DNA from: Microbulbifer marinus | GTDB lineage: Bacteria; Pseudomonadota; Gammaproteobacteria; Pseudomonadales; Cellvibrionaceae | Reading direction: 5' to 3' | Length of the DNA stretch: 64,000 bases | Assembly: GCF_900107725.1 (NCBI RefSeq) | Contig: NZ_FNQO01000001.1 | Coordinates: forward strand, 1-64,000 | Translations under genes and position numbers: made by a program | Notes under the pieces: model-generated | The model's database searches: none | Told to the model about the DNA's origin: nothing | The model's input: the letters and a program-made list of their open reading frames with translations, nothing else | In this document: piece after piece, positions 21,801 to 30,113 of the stretch | Layout of the letters: every line of letters starts with the position of its first letter | How positions within the stretch are numbered: position 1 is the first letter of the stretch

Positions 21801-22831
21801 ACGACGGTGAGCGTGGCACGCTCAATCTCAGCGGCGCGGTTCGGTTTGCCCCGCAGGCGCCGCCGTCGTTGAACTTCGAATTACGCGTCGACAAGGCCCA
21901 CCTGCTCAGCACCCCGGCGGTGCGCGGTGCCATCTCCGGCGCCATTGCCCTGACCGGAACCACCGAGGACGCAAAGCTGGCCGGCAAGCTGACGCTGCGG
22001 CCGCTGGCCGTGCAGATAGAGCAGCTGTTCGGCAGCAGCGTGCCAGAAATAGAAGTGACCGAGGTGGATGTGGACGGTCCGCAGGTTGAGCGGGCGCCGC
22101 CACTACTGCAAAAGATGGCCCTGGATGTCGAAGTGGTGCTGGACAAACAGTCCTACGTGCGCGGACTCGGGCTCAACTCCCAGCTGCGCGGCCAGGTGGA
22201 TATCGGTGGCACCGCGGCCAAACCCGATGCTTCCGGCAAGCTGCGCATCATTCGCGGTAGCTTCGACCTGCTCGGCAAGAAATTCGAACTGCAGGAAGGC
22301 GAAGTGCAATTCGAGAACAACAAGGCTGCCATTTACGTCAAGGGATTGCACGAGTACAGCGAAGGCGAGATTACCGCGGAAATATCCGGCACCACCGACG
22401 ATCTGGACGTCACCTTCAGTTCGTCGCCGGCGGCGGCCCAGGACGAAATTTTCGCCCAGCTGCTGTTCGGCAAGTCGCTGTCGGACATTTCACCGTTACA
22501 GGCGGTGCGTATGGTCAGTGTGGTCAGGAGCCTGCAGGGCGGCGGTTCGGCGTTCGATCCCGTGGCCAAGACCCGGGAGCTTCTCGGTGTCGACACGCTG
22601 GATATCGAGACGGAAGAGTCGGACGAAGGCGACAGGTATGCCCTCAGCCTGGGTAAATACATTACCAATCGTATCTACATCGAGTTACAGCGCAGCACGG
22701 ATCCGCTCAATCCCTGGCAGGCGGAAATGCAGATAGAGCTGCGCCGCAACCTGAACCTGCAAATCAAGTCTGCCCAAGAAGGCGAAAGCGGCGCCGGCAG
22801 TGTGGAGCTGCAGTGGAAGAAAGACTATTAA
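18833..22831 (+). CDS. tamB: Translocation and assembly module inner-membrane protein TamB
   Basis: A 1332-residue AsmA-like bridge protein. One N-terminal membrane helix (about 31-50) is followed by a very long repetitive beta-helical region. The C-terminal TamB (DUF490) domain includes DLLGKKFELQEGEVQFEN and the terminal LSLGKYI segment, ending in a lysine/aromatic tail (LQWKKDY). TamB spans the periplasm as a hydrophobic groove and partners TamA. The ATG at 18833 overlaps the tamA stop. The C-terminal segment from about 1150 is the most conserved. Length is near the E. coli value (1259). Confidence 0.92.
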   Translation: MKALADLAAGYVRALGVVLKSLWHSLSGRGSLLFSLFLVILLALLYLLGTEQGRINLTRGAIYGAERFVPDLAIQAEGIGSEHLGAWYFSHLKIDYGASTLAQGRDFAVDVDLGALLGNRIDIETINAAELIVSIDVLNEMIEAQAQAAADAADKPQEPLSMPQTRLGSLRVDRLQVVDKRVPDLPIVAVTSNVRYLWPGEAAQLFLEIRELDGAGLHLRLDGNEVDSGRFVLELSASEKAAGFAGNYLQLPEGQALDARGKISLQQPEDNRLLVDIESLSLPLVQHQFSLSGRATVTLSPWQVVTDGLVLEVDDSRHQISGSVSADEVDAEIDFNRLPVAISQPWQDFLVGGWLSADLSVRGPLSLPSVSGIVDLNSTYRERPLRLQGRVQTRDQVIQIESASLDYADSRLDAEGSVDIGGEAIDLHGEIQHMSVDDIRSLLKALPGTGDVEIPEDLQGTVDRLQVVAKGPWNNPGLNATLQASPSYRQLDASLNAAVKGNLKNLTISEFRLHSERLSVSGVGAVAIAKESLDLQLDVDAQDFRPARELGVAAAEGVVVDLQAAVGVSGPWANPLLDAQIQSGGSYRDQHFTLRGGAAGNLDKITLDQLRLELSADKGPGQFDLQQLRGPQSLIPRKDTRDGKPRPQQNGSRAAELAEEARRLARRGGAWLEVDGIIEPKAGRAQGKVAGRNIPLSLAEMAGVQLPPTLEGEISIDGEFSGPFASPRAKANLLAVGNFRGEPWQLMGDVGYGGGRVDLAGVELVWAERNQLSAHGSLNPQQLDLEIRGRARLADLDIGLPADIAERGEITLRATAAGSPERPQLEGELKITSEAPGLARQRVEIKPLSLVLDWHTQQRDLQISLAAHHGARQAVDASAILAIAPILEQLFAERAEGEQVPPLPLQLRSRGSADLAVVAEFVDPEIHAMRGQLNFAVDADGTLAKPVFDGRIELQGGSYEHRPSNTRLRRIDFLARLTPSEWRIERARADDGERGTLNLSGAVRFAPQAPPSLNFELRVDKAHLLSTPAVRGAISGAIALTGTTEDAKLAGKLTLRPLAVQIEQLFGSSVPEIEVTEVDVDGPQVERAPPLLQKMALDVEVVLDKQSYVRGLGLNSQLRGQVDIGGTAAKPDASGKLRIIRGSFDLLGKKFELQEGEVQFENNKAAIYVKGLHEYSEGEITAEISGTTDDLDVTFSSSPAAAQDEIFAQLLFGKSLSDISPLQAVRMVSVVRSLQGGGSAFDPVAKTRELLGVDTLDIETEESDEGDRYALSLGKYITNRIYIELQRSTDPLNPWQAEMQIELRRNLNLQIKSAQEGESGAGSVELQWKKDY

Positions 22832-22864
22832 TAGAGAACCTTGATTCCACCTTGCGCATTCACG

Positions 22865-22898
22865 CTGGAGCGCCGGCCGCGACGAGACCGGCGCCCAG
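22865..22898 (+). terminator. Hairpin after tamB
   Basis: CTGG-GCGCCGG pairs with CCGGCGC-CCAG with a single bulged A. It lies 34 nt past the tamB stop with no T run. The remaining 190 nt to the next gene hold nothing else I can identify apart from a likely promoter region. Confidence 0.5.
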
Positions 22899-23088
22899 GC
22901 CATATTTGACTGTTGAGCAGAAACTTGTTGGTTCGGTTGTGATCTGGTCTGCTCCTTTTCCCAAACCGAGTCATTCGTTACTGTCCAGATGTCACTGCTG
23001 GCGGCTGCGCTGAATTTAATTTTCCCGGGCCGGCATTCGCGAGCGAAGAGCAGCTTTGTCCGAGCTTTGCGGCCGGGGAGGGCAGTAG

Positions 23089-24156
23089 ATGCACGACACC
23101 ACTTTCTCTCGCCCGCTGACGTTTGCGCCGATGCGCCTGCGCCGGCAAGTGCTTGCCGCCCTGCAGTGCGGCATGGCGCTTTCCGGAATCGGAGCGGCTT
23201 ACGTTCGCATGCGCGGCGTCAGCGGCGCCGTCATTCTGATGTATCACGGCATCACCGACCGGGAAGACGAAAACTGGATAGACCCCCGGTTTGCCGTCCC
23301 CGTTTCAGTATTCGAGCGCCAGATGCGTTTCCTCGCGAGACATCGCCGGGTTATCTCGCTGGATGAACTGTTGTCACTGATCGCCGCGGGCAGCTCGCCC
23401 CCGCCAGGCACGGTGGTGATAACATTTGACGACGGCTATCGCGGCGTTTTTACCAAGGCCGCGCCGATTCTCAAGCGCTATAACCTGCCCGCAACCCTGT
23501 ACCTGGCAACCGGACAGGTGACCCGGGTCGAAGCACAGTGGATTGATACTCTCTACTCGCTATTTAACGCGCGCAGTTGCGACCTGCTCCATCTAGCGGA
23601 GGAAAATTTGGGGCCGGTTAATCTGGCCGATCCCGGGAACGCCCGAGCTAGCTACCTGGCGCTGGCAGATCGGCTGTTGCCGGCCTCCCAGGGCCAGCGT
23701 GAAAAAATATTGACGGAAATCGCGCAGCAGCTGCGTCCGCTACGCGCACCGCCACCGCTTACCCTGTCGTGGGAGGAGGTGCGGCAGTTGCGCCGGCTCT
23801 TCCCCGGCATCGAAATCGGCGTGCACACCCGGGATCATATCGATCTTACCGCCTGCGAGCCGCAGGTTGCCGTTGAAGAAGTCGCGGCATCGGTCGCCGA
23901 TGTACGACAGGCACTCGACCTGGTGCCTAAGCATTTCTCCTTCCCCTATGGCCGCTCGAATTCCGCGGCCCGCAGCGCCGTAATCGCGGCGAATCTCAGC
24001 TCGGCAGCGGTTACCGATCCTGCGGTACTCGTGGATTCCGACGGGGATCCTTACGCAATGCCACGACTCTCGGCGCCGTCGAGTATGGCTCTGTTTCCGT
24101 TCTATACCAGTGGTGCTTATCCGCAGGCGTCGCTCGAGGTCTTTGGTCGCGCATGA
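23089..24156 (+). CDS. CE4 polysaccharide deacetylase family protein
   Basis: A 355-residue NodB-domain protein. The catalytic aspartate motif TFDDGY is at 112-117, a substrate-side MYHGI at 51-55, and the metal-binding HXXXH (HTRDH) near 246-250. FSFPYGRSN (motif 3-like) follows. Such enzymes remove N- or O-acyl groups from polysaccharides. There is a possible hydrophobic N-terminal stretch (24-37) but no clear cleavage site, so it may be membrane-associated or cytoplasmic. GGGGAGGG precedes the ATG. The stop overlaps the next gene (ATGA), making an operon of at least three genes. Confidence 0.87.
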   Translation: MHDTTFSRPLTFAPMRLRRQVLAALQCGMALSGIGAAYVRMRGVSGAVILMYHGITDREDENWIDPRFAVPVSVFERQMRFLARHRRVISLDELLSLIAAGSSPPPGTVVITFDDGYRGVFTKAAPILKRYNLPATLYLATGQVTRVEAQWIDTLYSLFNARSCDLLHLAEENLGPVNLADPGNARASYLALADRLLPASQGQREKILTEIAQQLRPLRAPPPLTLSWEEVRQLRRLFPGIEIGVHTRDHIDLTACEPQVAVEEVAASVADVRQALDLVPKHFSFPYGRSNSAARSAVIAANLSSAAVTDPAVLVDSDGDPYAMPRLSAPSSMALFPFYTSGAYPQASLEVFGRA

Positions 24157-25070
24157 ACAATTCCAATGTCAGTGTCGTTATCGTCACCCACAACTCCATA
24201 GGCGTGCTGCCGCGGGCGCTGAATTCAATCAGGCCATCCTATGAGTCGGGTCTGGTTGCCGAATGCCTGGTGGTCGACAACGCGAGTATCGATGGCACCG
24301 CCGAATGGGTGCGCAAGCAGCATCCCTGGTGTCGTCTGATTGCTGACGGTCGTAATGTCGGATTCGGCCGTGGCTGCAATATTGGTATCGAGCGCACGAG
24401 GAGCGAGCATATCCTGCTGTTGAATCCGGACGCGACACTGGCGAGCGGGGACTTGCAGCGGATGGTCGACTTTCTCGACGGGACGCCACGCGCCGGCGTC
24501 GTCGCGCCCGCGATCCGCGAGCCGGACGGTGGCCTGCAGGCGGCGGGTGGCTTGCTGACGCCGACATCGCTGGTGCAGAGTGTCCTCGGCGCCGGTGCGG
24601 ACGAGGATCTGCGGCCAATCCATCCGGGCGATCCCCCATTCAAAACCTGTTGGGTCTGCGGCGCGGTGGTATTGCTGAAGCGGCAGATGCTGGAGCAGAT
24701 CGGCAACTTCGATCCACGCTTTTTCCTGTACTTCGAGGAAACGGACCTCTGGTTGCGGGCGCGCAATGCCGGTTGGCAGATCTGGGCACTGGGAGAAGCG
24801 GTGGCGACCCACGAAAATGCCGCCAGTGCAAAAACCACCGGCAAAAAGCTCTACGCCGATTGCATAGCTCAGCACTATTTCGAAAGCCGTTTCTATTATC
24901 TGTGTAAACATTTCGGCTGGCCCGCCGCCGCTCTGGCGGAACTGGCTGAAATCGGCGTCCTTGCGGCCAAGGCCGGCGCCCGATTGTTGCAGCGGCGGCC
25001 CGATGACACCCTGCGAGCGCGAATCAAAGCACCGATCCTGCGTACACCAGCGAGAGGTACGGCGCAGTGA
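24153..25070 (+). CDS. GT2 family glycosyltransferase
   Basis: A 305-residue GT-A enzyme. The N-terminus has VSVVIVTHNS, followed by VVDNAS (about 30-36), NVGFGRGCN and the nucleotide-sugar/metal motif LLNPDA (about 89-94). FLYFEETDLWLRARNAGW is the rhamnosyltransferase-like acceptor-side block. It probably adds a sugar (often rhamnose in this subgroup) to a surface polysaccharide. It overlaps both neighbours by 4 nt. Confidence 0.9.
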   Translation: MNNSNVSVVIVTHNSIGVLPRALNSIRPSYESGLVAECLVVDNASIDGTAEWVRKQHPWCRLIADGRNVGFGRGCNIGIERTRSEHILLLNPDATLASGDLQRMVDFLDGTPRAGVVAPAIREPDGGLQAAGGLLTPTSLVQSVLGAGADEDLRPIHPGDPPFKTCWVCGAVVLLKRQMLEQIGNFDPRFFLYFEETDLWLRARNAGWQIWALGEAVATHENAASAKTTGKKLYADCIAQHYFESRFYYLCKHFGWPAAALAELAEIGVLAAKAGARLLQRRPDDTLRARIKAPILRTPARGTAQ

Positions 25071-26140
25071 AATACTCGCTGATCGAGGTGGCCGATCTGA
25101 CTGCCGAGCACCGCGAAACCTGGCGGACATTGCAGCGAAGCACCGCCTGTCTGCGGAGCCCGTACTTTTGCCTGGAATTCACCCTCGCCGCCGCGGCCGT
25201 GAGAAATGACGTGCGGGTTGTCGTATTGGAGGAAGGCGCCGAGGCGGTGGGCTTTTTCCCTTTCCAGCGGGGGCGCTTCGGTGGAGGCCGGCCAGTCGGC
25301 GGCGCACTGTCAGATTACCACGGGGTGATAGTGGCGCCCGGTGCCATCTGGGATGTCGAAACACTGCTACGGTCCTGCGGACTCGCCTACTGGGAATTCG
25401 ATCACCTGATCGCGGAGCAGGCGCCGCTCGACCAGTACCACAGTCGCTGGGCACTGTCGCCGGCACTCGATCTGTCCCAGGGTTTCGGCGCATATCGCGC
25501 GCGGCGCCGCGCCGCGGGGGCGGGGCGCTTTTTCCAGCTGGAGCGCAAGGCGCGCAAACTTGCGCGGGAAGTGGGGCCGCTCCGCTTTGTTGCGCACACG
25601 CACGACAGGGAGATTCTGCAGCAGGTTTTTCAGTGGAAGTCAGAGCAGTGCCGGCGCAGCGGTGTCGTGGACTTCTTCGAACACGAGTGGGCCAGAGCGC
25701 TGGTAGAGCAGCTGTGGACAACGGAAACCGGCTATTTTTCCGGGCGTCTGTCGGCACTCTATGCGGGCGAGAAACTGGTTGCCGCTCATATGGGTATGTG
25801 TTCGGGGAGCGTCTGGCACTGGTGGTTTCCGGGTTACGACCGCAGTTTCGGCAAATATTCGCCCGGAGGAATCCTGTTGTGCAAGGTGGCCGAAGAGGCG
25901 GCTGCGCAGGGGCTGCAGCAACTGGATCTGGGTAAGGGTGACGATCCCTACAAAAACAGTTTTGCCGACTGCGCCAATCCGGTGGCCGAAGGTTGTGCAT
26001 GGCGCCCCTCGGCCGGCAACGCTTTCCGCCGGTTGGCGAACGGCAGCGAAAACCTGTTGCGGCAGAGCCGCTTGATTGAGCCGGTGCGGCCGATTCTGCG
26101 CATGGCAAAGCGCTGGACGTACCGACAGCGCTTTGCCTGA
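25067..26140 (+). CDS. CelD/BcsL-type GNAT acetyltransferase
   Basis: A 357-residue protein of the 'acetyltransferase involved in cellulose biosynthesis' type, with an N-terminal part and a C-terminal GNAT domain. Recognisable segments are LCLEF-like YFCLEFTLAAA (33-43), FFPFQRGRFGGG (62-73), VAAHMGMCSG and the conserved end LDLGKGDDPYKNSF. It may acylate the polymer made by the neighbouring glycosyltransferases. The start is GTG at 25067, overlapping the GT2 stop (GTGA). Confidence 0.8.
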   Translation: MKYSLIEVADLTAEHRETWRTLQRSTACLRSPYFCLEFTLAAAAVRNDVRVVVLEEGAEAVGFFPFQRGRFGGGRPVGGALSDYHGVIVAPGAIWDVETLLRSCGLAYWEFDHLIAEQAPLDQYHSRWALSPALDLSQGFGAYRARRRAAGAGRFFQLERKARKLAREVGPLRFVAHTHDREILQQVFQWKSEQCRRSGVVDFFEHEWARALVEQLWTTETGYFSGRLSALYAGEKLVAAHMGMCSGSVWHWWFPGYDRSFGKYSPGGILLCKVAEEAAAQGLQQLDLGKGDDPYKNSFADCANPVAEGCAWRPSAGNAFRRLANGSENLLRQSRLIEPVRPILRMAKRWTYRQRFA

Positions 26141-26334
26141 TCAGCAATAGCTGCAAATGCATTGGCACGTGAAATCCCAATGCCAGAGACACCCTGTATG
26201 GGCGGGGAAGCATACACAGGTAGTCGCAGTAGCTGATGCGAGTTTTTACCGGTTTTCTTCCTGCTATCCCAGTGGCGAACTTGGCCTGCGCTATGCTTTA
26301 GCGGAACAATAACAGCGTTAATTTCTCCAAAGCC
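26141..26334. other. Spacer within the polysaccharide cluster
   Basis: This holds an imperfect inverted pair around 26160-26185 (GCATTGG near CCAATGC) and probably the promoter of the next gene. The spacing means the GT4-CE4 gene need not share the upstream transcript. Confidence 0.4.
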
Positions 26335-28608
26335 ATGCGTATCGCATTCCTGACCAGTCAATATCCCGCGACGTCTCACACTTTCATTCGGCGAGAGGTA
26401 TCCGCGTTGCGCAGCTGCGGCTTGGATATCTGCACTTACTCGGTACGACAACCGGAGCCCGCTGAGCGAAACGCCGAAGAGGAACAGGCAGAGTTCGCCT
26501 CTACCTGGTATGTCGTTCCCCCACGGATTGACCTGCTGTGGGCGCATTTGCGTGGAGTGGGGCTGCATCCAATCGCCTACGCCCGTACATTCGCTGCGGC
26601 CCTGCGTCACCGGGTACCCGGTTATGTCGCGCTGTCGCGTGCGGTCCTCTATTTTGGCGAGGCTGTCTACCTGGCGGAGCGTATGCGCGCTGAAAAGGTT
26701 GGTCATATTCACAATCACTTCGCCAATCCCGCGGCGACGGTAGGGCTGCTCGCGTCCCGCTATCTGGACCTGCCCTGGAGCCTCACGCTGCACGGTATCA
26801 GCGAGTTCGATTATCCCGCCGGACAACTTCTGCCGGACAAGCTTCGCCATGCGGATTTCGTCGCCTGCGTGGCGCACTTCACGCGGGCGCAGGCGATGCG
26901 CATGGTGGAACCGGAACACTGGCCGAAGATGTTTATCAATCGCTGCGGGGTCGACGTCGACAGAATCCGTGCGACAGAACCAGTGACAAACTCTAGCGGC
27001 CGCGTACGTATTCTGTGCGTGGCGAGGCTGTCGCCAGAGAAGGGGCTGGCCGGCCTGATTCACGCTCTGCAGTTGTTGCTGGAGCGCGGCGTGGACGCCG
27101 AACTGCGGTTGGTCGGTGACGGGCCAGATCTACAGCGACTTCGCGTGCAGGTGGAGGGTCTGGGGCTCGGCGAGCGGGTGTCGTTGCCGGGCCGTGTGCC
27201 CGAGTCGGACGTCCCGCAGGAGCTTGCCCGCGCAGATATATTTGCCATGGGCAGCTTTATGGAAGGATTGCCGGTGGTATTGATGGAGGCGCTCGCGCTC
27301 GGTGTCGCCTGTGTTGCCCCCCGCGTGGCGGGCATTCCCGAGCTGCTGGAAGACAATGTGAGTGGGCTGCTGTACAGCCCCGGCAACTGGCCGGAACTGG
27401 CCGATCGGCTGGAGGCCCTCGCGCAAGACGCGAAGCTGCGCAGGCGCCTCGCGGAAGCCGGACGCGCGCGTGTGGCTGCTGAGTTCGATATTCACGCGGC
27501 CGTGCGGCCTGTCGCCAGCCGCCTGTCGCTGCTGGCGGCCCGGGAACAGCTGGTGCCGCGGGAAAAGCGGGGCGCACTGGGTACCGCAAAGAGATTGGCG
27601 CGGGATGCGATAGGGCGGGTACTCGCCCTCAGTGGCCAGAGTCGCGCGGCGGTTCGTCACGGGGACAATCTTACCGTAGTGACTTTCCATCGGGTTTTGC
27701 CCGAATCGTTGCGCCGCCAGTATCCGTTTCCAAGGTTGGCGGTGACACCGGAAGAACTGCGCTGGTTCCTGGATTACTTTGCCCGCCACTATAGCTGCGG
27801 CAGCCTGGCGGAGTGTCACCGCCGTTTTGCCGCCGGCGAGAGACCGCAAAAGCCGCTGCTGGCGATTACCTTTGACGATGGCCAGCGGGATAACTTCGAA
27901 TACGCACTGCCGGAGTTGCAAAGGGCCGGGCTCAACGCTTCATTTTTCGTTCCCACCGGTCACGTCGCGCGGGGGGATGCGATTTGGCACGACGCCCTGG
28001 GCTTTGCTGCGCTGGCCGCGGCCAGGTCTGTGAAAGCCCGGAAAGCCTTCGAGCAGCGACTAAGCCAATGGTCATTGCAGTTGCCTGCGGGGCCGCGCCC
28101 ACTGGATCGGCTGGTGGAGTCGGTCAAGACTCTGCCACCGAGCGATCGCCGCGAACTGATCGACGACCTGCGCTGCGCCGTTCCCGATGCAACAGTACCG
28201 CCCTGGGCGCTGCTGATGAACGAACGCCAGCTGCGTTGTGTGTGCGATGTCGGCCATGAGGTCGGTTCCCACACGATCAACCATGTGATGTTGCCGCAGT
28301 GCGATGCCGACGAGCGGCGGCGTGAGCTGGCGGAATCCCGTAATGTGCTGGAGAGCTGGCTCGACCAGTCCGTGGATTCCTTCTGCTATCCCAACGGTGA
28401 TTGTGACGACGCCAGTGCACAGGCGGTTGCGGAGGCGGGCTATAGCCGAGCCGTCACCACAGCATCGGGAGTGAATACGTCGGCGACCGATCCGACGCGC
28501 TTGCACCGCCATGATCTCGATGCCTTCGCGGTGCGCGATCAGCTTACGCAAAAGTTGTCGGCGCCGCTGCTCGCCTTTCGGCTCAGCGGCTGGTTTCCGG
28601 GTGTGTGA
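26335..28608 (+). CDS. GT4 glycosyltransferase fused to a CE4 polysaccharide deacetylase
   Basis: A 757-residue two-domain protein. Residues 1-400 are a GT-B retaining glycosyltransferase: MRIAFLTSQYPATSHTF start, LCVARLSPEKGL (about 225), and the nucleotide-sugar-binding block with SFMEGLPVVLMEALALG (about 304-320). Residues 440-690 are a NodB-type deacetylase: VVTFHRVLP, ITFDDGQ (about 510-516) and SHTINH (about 645-650, HXXXH). The linker (400-440) is basic. The fusion implies that sugar addition and deacylation act on the same chain. Both active sites look intact. It follows a GT2, a CE4 and a GNAT gene with the same likely purpose. Confidence 0.88.
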   Translation: MRIAFLTSQYPATSHTFIRREVSALRSCGLDICTYSVRQPEPAERNAEEEQAEFASTWYVVPPRIDLLWAHLRGVGLHPIAYARTFAAALRHRVPGYVALSRAVLYFGEAVYLAERMRAEKVGHIHNHFANPAATVGLLASRYLDLPWSLTLHGISEFDYPAGQLLPDKLRHADFVACVAHFTRAQAMRMVEPEHWPKMFINRCGVDVDRIRATEPVTNSSGRVRILCVARLSPEKGLAGLIHALQLLLERGVDAELRLVGDGPDLQRLRVQVEGLGLGERVSLPGRVPESDVPQELARADIFAMGSFMEGLPVVLMEALALGVACVAPRVAGIPELLEDNVSGLLYSPGNWPELADRLEALAQDAKLRRRLAEAGRARVAAEFDIHAAVRPVASRLSLLAAREQLVPREKRGALGTAKRLARDAIGRVLALSGQSRAAVRHGDNLTVVTFHRVLPESLRRQYPFPRLAVTPEELRWFLDYFARHYSCGSLAECHRRFAAGERPQKPLLAITFDDGQRDNFEYALPELQRAGLNASFFVPTGHVARGDAIWHDALGFAALAAARSVKARKAFEQRLSQWSLQLPAGPRPLDRLVESVKTLPPSDRRELIDDLRCAVPDATVPPWALLMNERQLRCVCDVGHEVGSHTINHVMLPQCDADERRRELAESRNVLESWLDQSVDSFCYPNGDCDDASAQAVAEAGYSRAVTTASGVNTSATDPTRLHRHDLDAFAVRDQLTQKLSAPLLAFRLSGWFPGV

Positions 28609-28651
28609 CGGCGAGCGCGATAGGTCAGTGACGAGAAACAGGGGAGCCATT

Positions 28652-29332
28652 ATGCGATACGCAGCGATAGTGCTGGCCGCCGGATTTTCACGCCGCTTCG
28701 GCGGTGACAAACGCCTGGCCTGTATCGACGGCGAGCCGATGTTACTGGCGACGCTGCGCAATCTGCAGTTGGCACTGGCCGGTAACTGTCGGGCTGATCT
28801 GCAGGTTGTCCTGCGCGCGCGGGACGCGGTTGTTGGCTCGATGCTGATGGGGCTGGTCCGCGAGCAGCCGGGCTGTCTGGCGCGCGCGCCGGTCTGGCCG
28901 GTGGGAATGGGGGTGAGTATTGCCGCAGGGCTGGACGTGCTGTTAGAGCGCGGCTGCCGGCCGGATGCCGTGGCAGTCTGCCTCGCCGATATGCCGTTTG
29001 TCCGGCCGGAGACGTTGCGCTATTTACTGCTCGCAGCGACCGCGGAGACTATCTGCCTGCCGGTGTACGGCGGTCGCCGCGGTCACCCGGTAGTGTTCGG
29101 CAAGGCGTTCTTTGCCGAGTTGTCAAAACTCCGCGGCAGGCGCGGCGCGGAGAAGATTCTGCGTGCACATCCACAAGCGGTGCGGGAGCTGGTCGTGGAA
29201 GATCCCGGCGTTAGCCTGGATATCGATCGGCCTGAGGATTTCCATGCGGCAGCGCGGCGGGATCCAGCCGGTAGAACTGGCACAGCTCTCGATACAGCAG
29301 AGGATGTGCTTCTCGCACCGCCCTGGGGGTAG
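28652..29332 (+). CDS. MocA/MobA-like nucleotidyltransferase
   Basis: A 226-residue protein with the nucleotide-binding signature LAAGFSRRFGGDKRLA (about 8-23), CLADMPFV (metal-binding D), GRRGHPVVFG and the C-terminal DIDRPED. This matches molybdenum-cofactor cytidylyltransferases (MocA), but no molybdoenzyme gene is close, so the substrate is uncertain. GGGGAG stands just before the ATG at 28652. The last 122 nt overlap the 3' end of mtfA on the other strand, and the C-terminal 35 residues lie beyond the conserved domain. Confidence 0.8.
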   Translation: MRYAAIVLAAGFSRRFGGDKRLACIDGEPMLLATLRNLQLALAGNCRADLQVVLRARDAVVGSMLMGLVREQPGCLARAPVWPVGMGVSIAAGLDVLLERGCRPDAVAVCLADMPFVRPETLRYLLLAATAETICLPVYGGRRGHPVVFGKAFFAELSKLRGRRGAEKILRAHPQAVRELVVEDPGVSLDIDRPEDFHAAARRDPAGRTGTALDTAEDVLLAPPWG

Positions 29333-30071
29333 TGAAAAAACTCTCTGTCGCCACCGCGAAAAATTCGGCTGGTGATTCGGCGCCATAGAGATCGAGCACT
29401 GCCGGCTCCGCTTGGACCGAAGTTCCCGCAACTGCGCGCTGGCGCAAACGCGCGAACTCTGTGCCGAGTACTGCGGCCCAGTTCTTTCCTTCGCCAGCGT
29501 TCTCGAATAGCGGGCGCCCATCGTAGTAGCCGTCCTCTTCATCGATTTTGTGCGCAAACTCGTGCAGCGCTACATTGCGCCCATTCTCCGGGTGTAGAAG
29601 ATCCTCTTCCAGGTCGGCCCACGACAGGACCACCGGACCGCGGTAGTGCGCCTCGCCCTCCCGGGCGCTGTGGCCGGTCGTTTCGATATAACCATCGCGA
29701 TGGGTTTCGGGGGCGACATAGGTATCGGGGTAGAGCAAGACGGTGTAGAGATTGGGGTAGCATCGATTTTCTCGGCCCAGCAGTAACAGGCAGGCATGGG
29801 CCGCTACGGCAATGCGCATCCGTTCAGAGACTCGCAGCCCTTCACAGCCGACGAACTCCTTGTCGTGCAGAAAGAAGGCGATATTGGCCTGCAACTCCCG
29901 TTGTTGCGCCACCGGAAGGTGTGGGTACAGGTGCAGGCTTTCCTGCAGTAATTGCTGCTGCTGCGGGTTCAGGGTTTTCGAGCGCAGGTAACGGCTGCGC
30001 CAGGTTCGGTAGTAGTGGGGGACCAGCCAGAGCAGGATTGCGAGCAGGATAATGGCCAGAAACGTCGTCAT
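29211..30071 (-). CDS. mtfA: MtfA-type zinc peptidase (M90 family)
   Basis: A 286-residue protein with an N-terminal membrane helix (3-19) and the catalytic zinc motif HEFAH (170-174) in NVALHEFAHKIDEEDG. The third ligand is probably a glutamate in SPAEFFAVATESFF. E. coli MtfA binds the Mlc repressor and affects PTS-glucose regulation. The membrane anchor is a feature of many family members outside enterics. Its 3' end overlaps the convergent MocA-like gene by 122 nt, so both reading frames code there. Confidence 0.9.
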   Translation of the reverse strand: MTTFLAIILLAILLWLVPHYYRTWRSRYLRSKTLNPQQQQLLQESLHLYPHLPVAQQRELQANIAFFLHDKEFVGCEGLRVSERMRIAVAAHACLLLLGRENRCYPNLYTVLLYPDTYVAPETHRDGYIETTGHSAREGEAHYRGPVVLSWADLEEDLLHPENGRNVALHEFAHKIDEEDGYYDGRPLFENAGEGKNWAAVLGTEFARLRQRAVAGTSVQAEPAVLDLYGAESPAEFFAVATESFFTTPRAVREAHPLLYRELCQFYRLDPAALPHGNPQADRYPG

Positions 30072-30113
30072 CAGTTGGCAGCAGTCACTTGCGAAGGAAT
30101 CGGTTCGACGATT

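Noticed and set aside
26141-26334. A cyclic-di-GMP riboswitch upstream of the GT4-CE4 gene.
   Set aside because: The conserved aptamer core sequences are absent.
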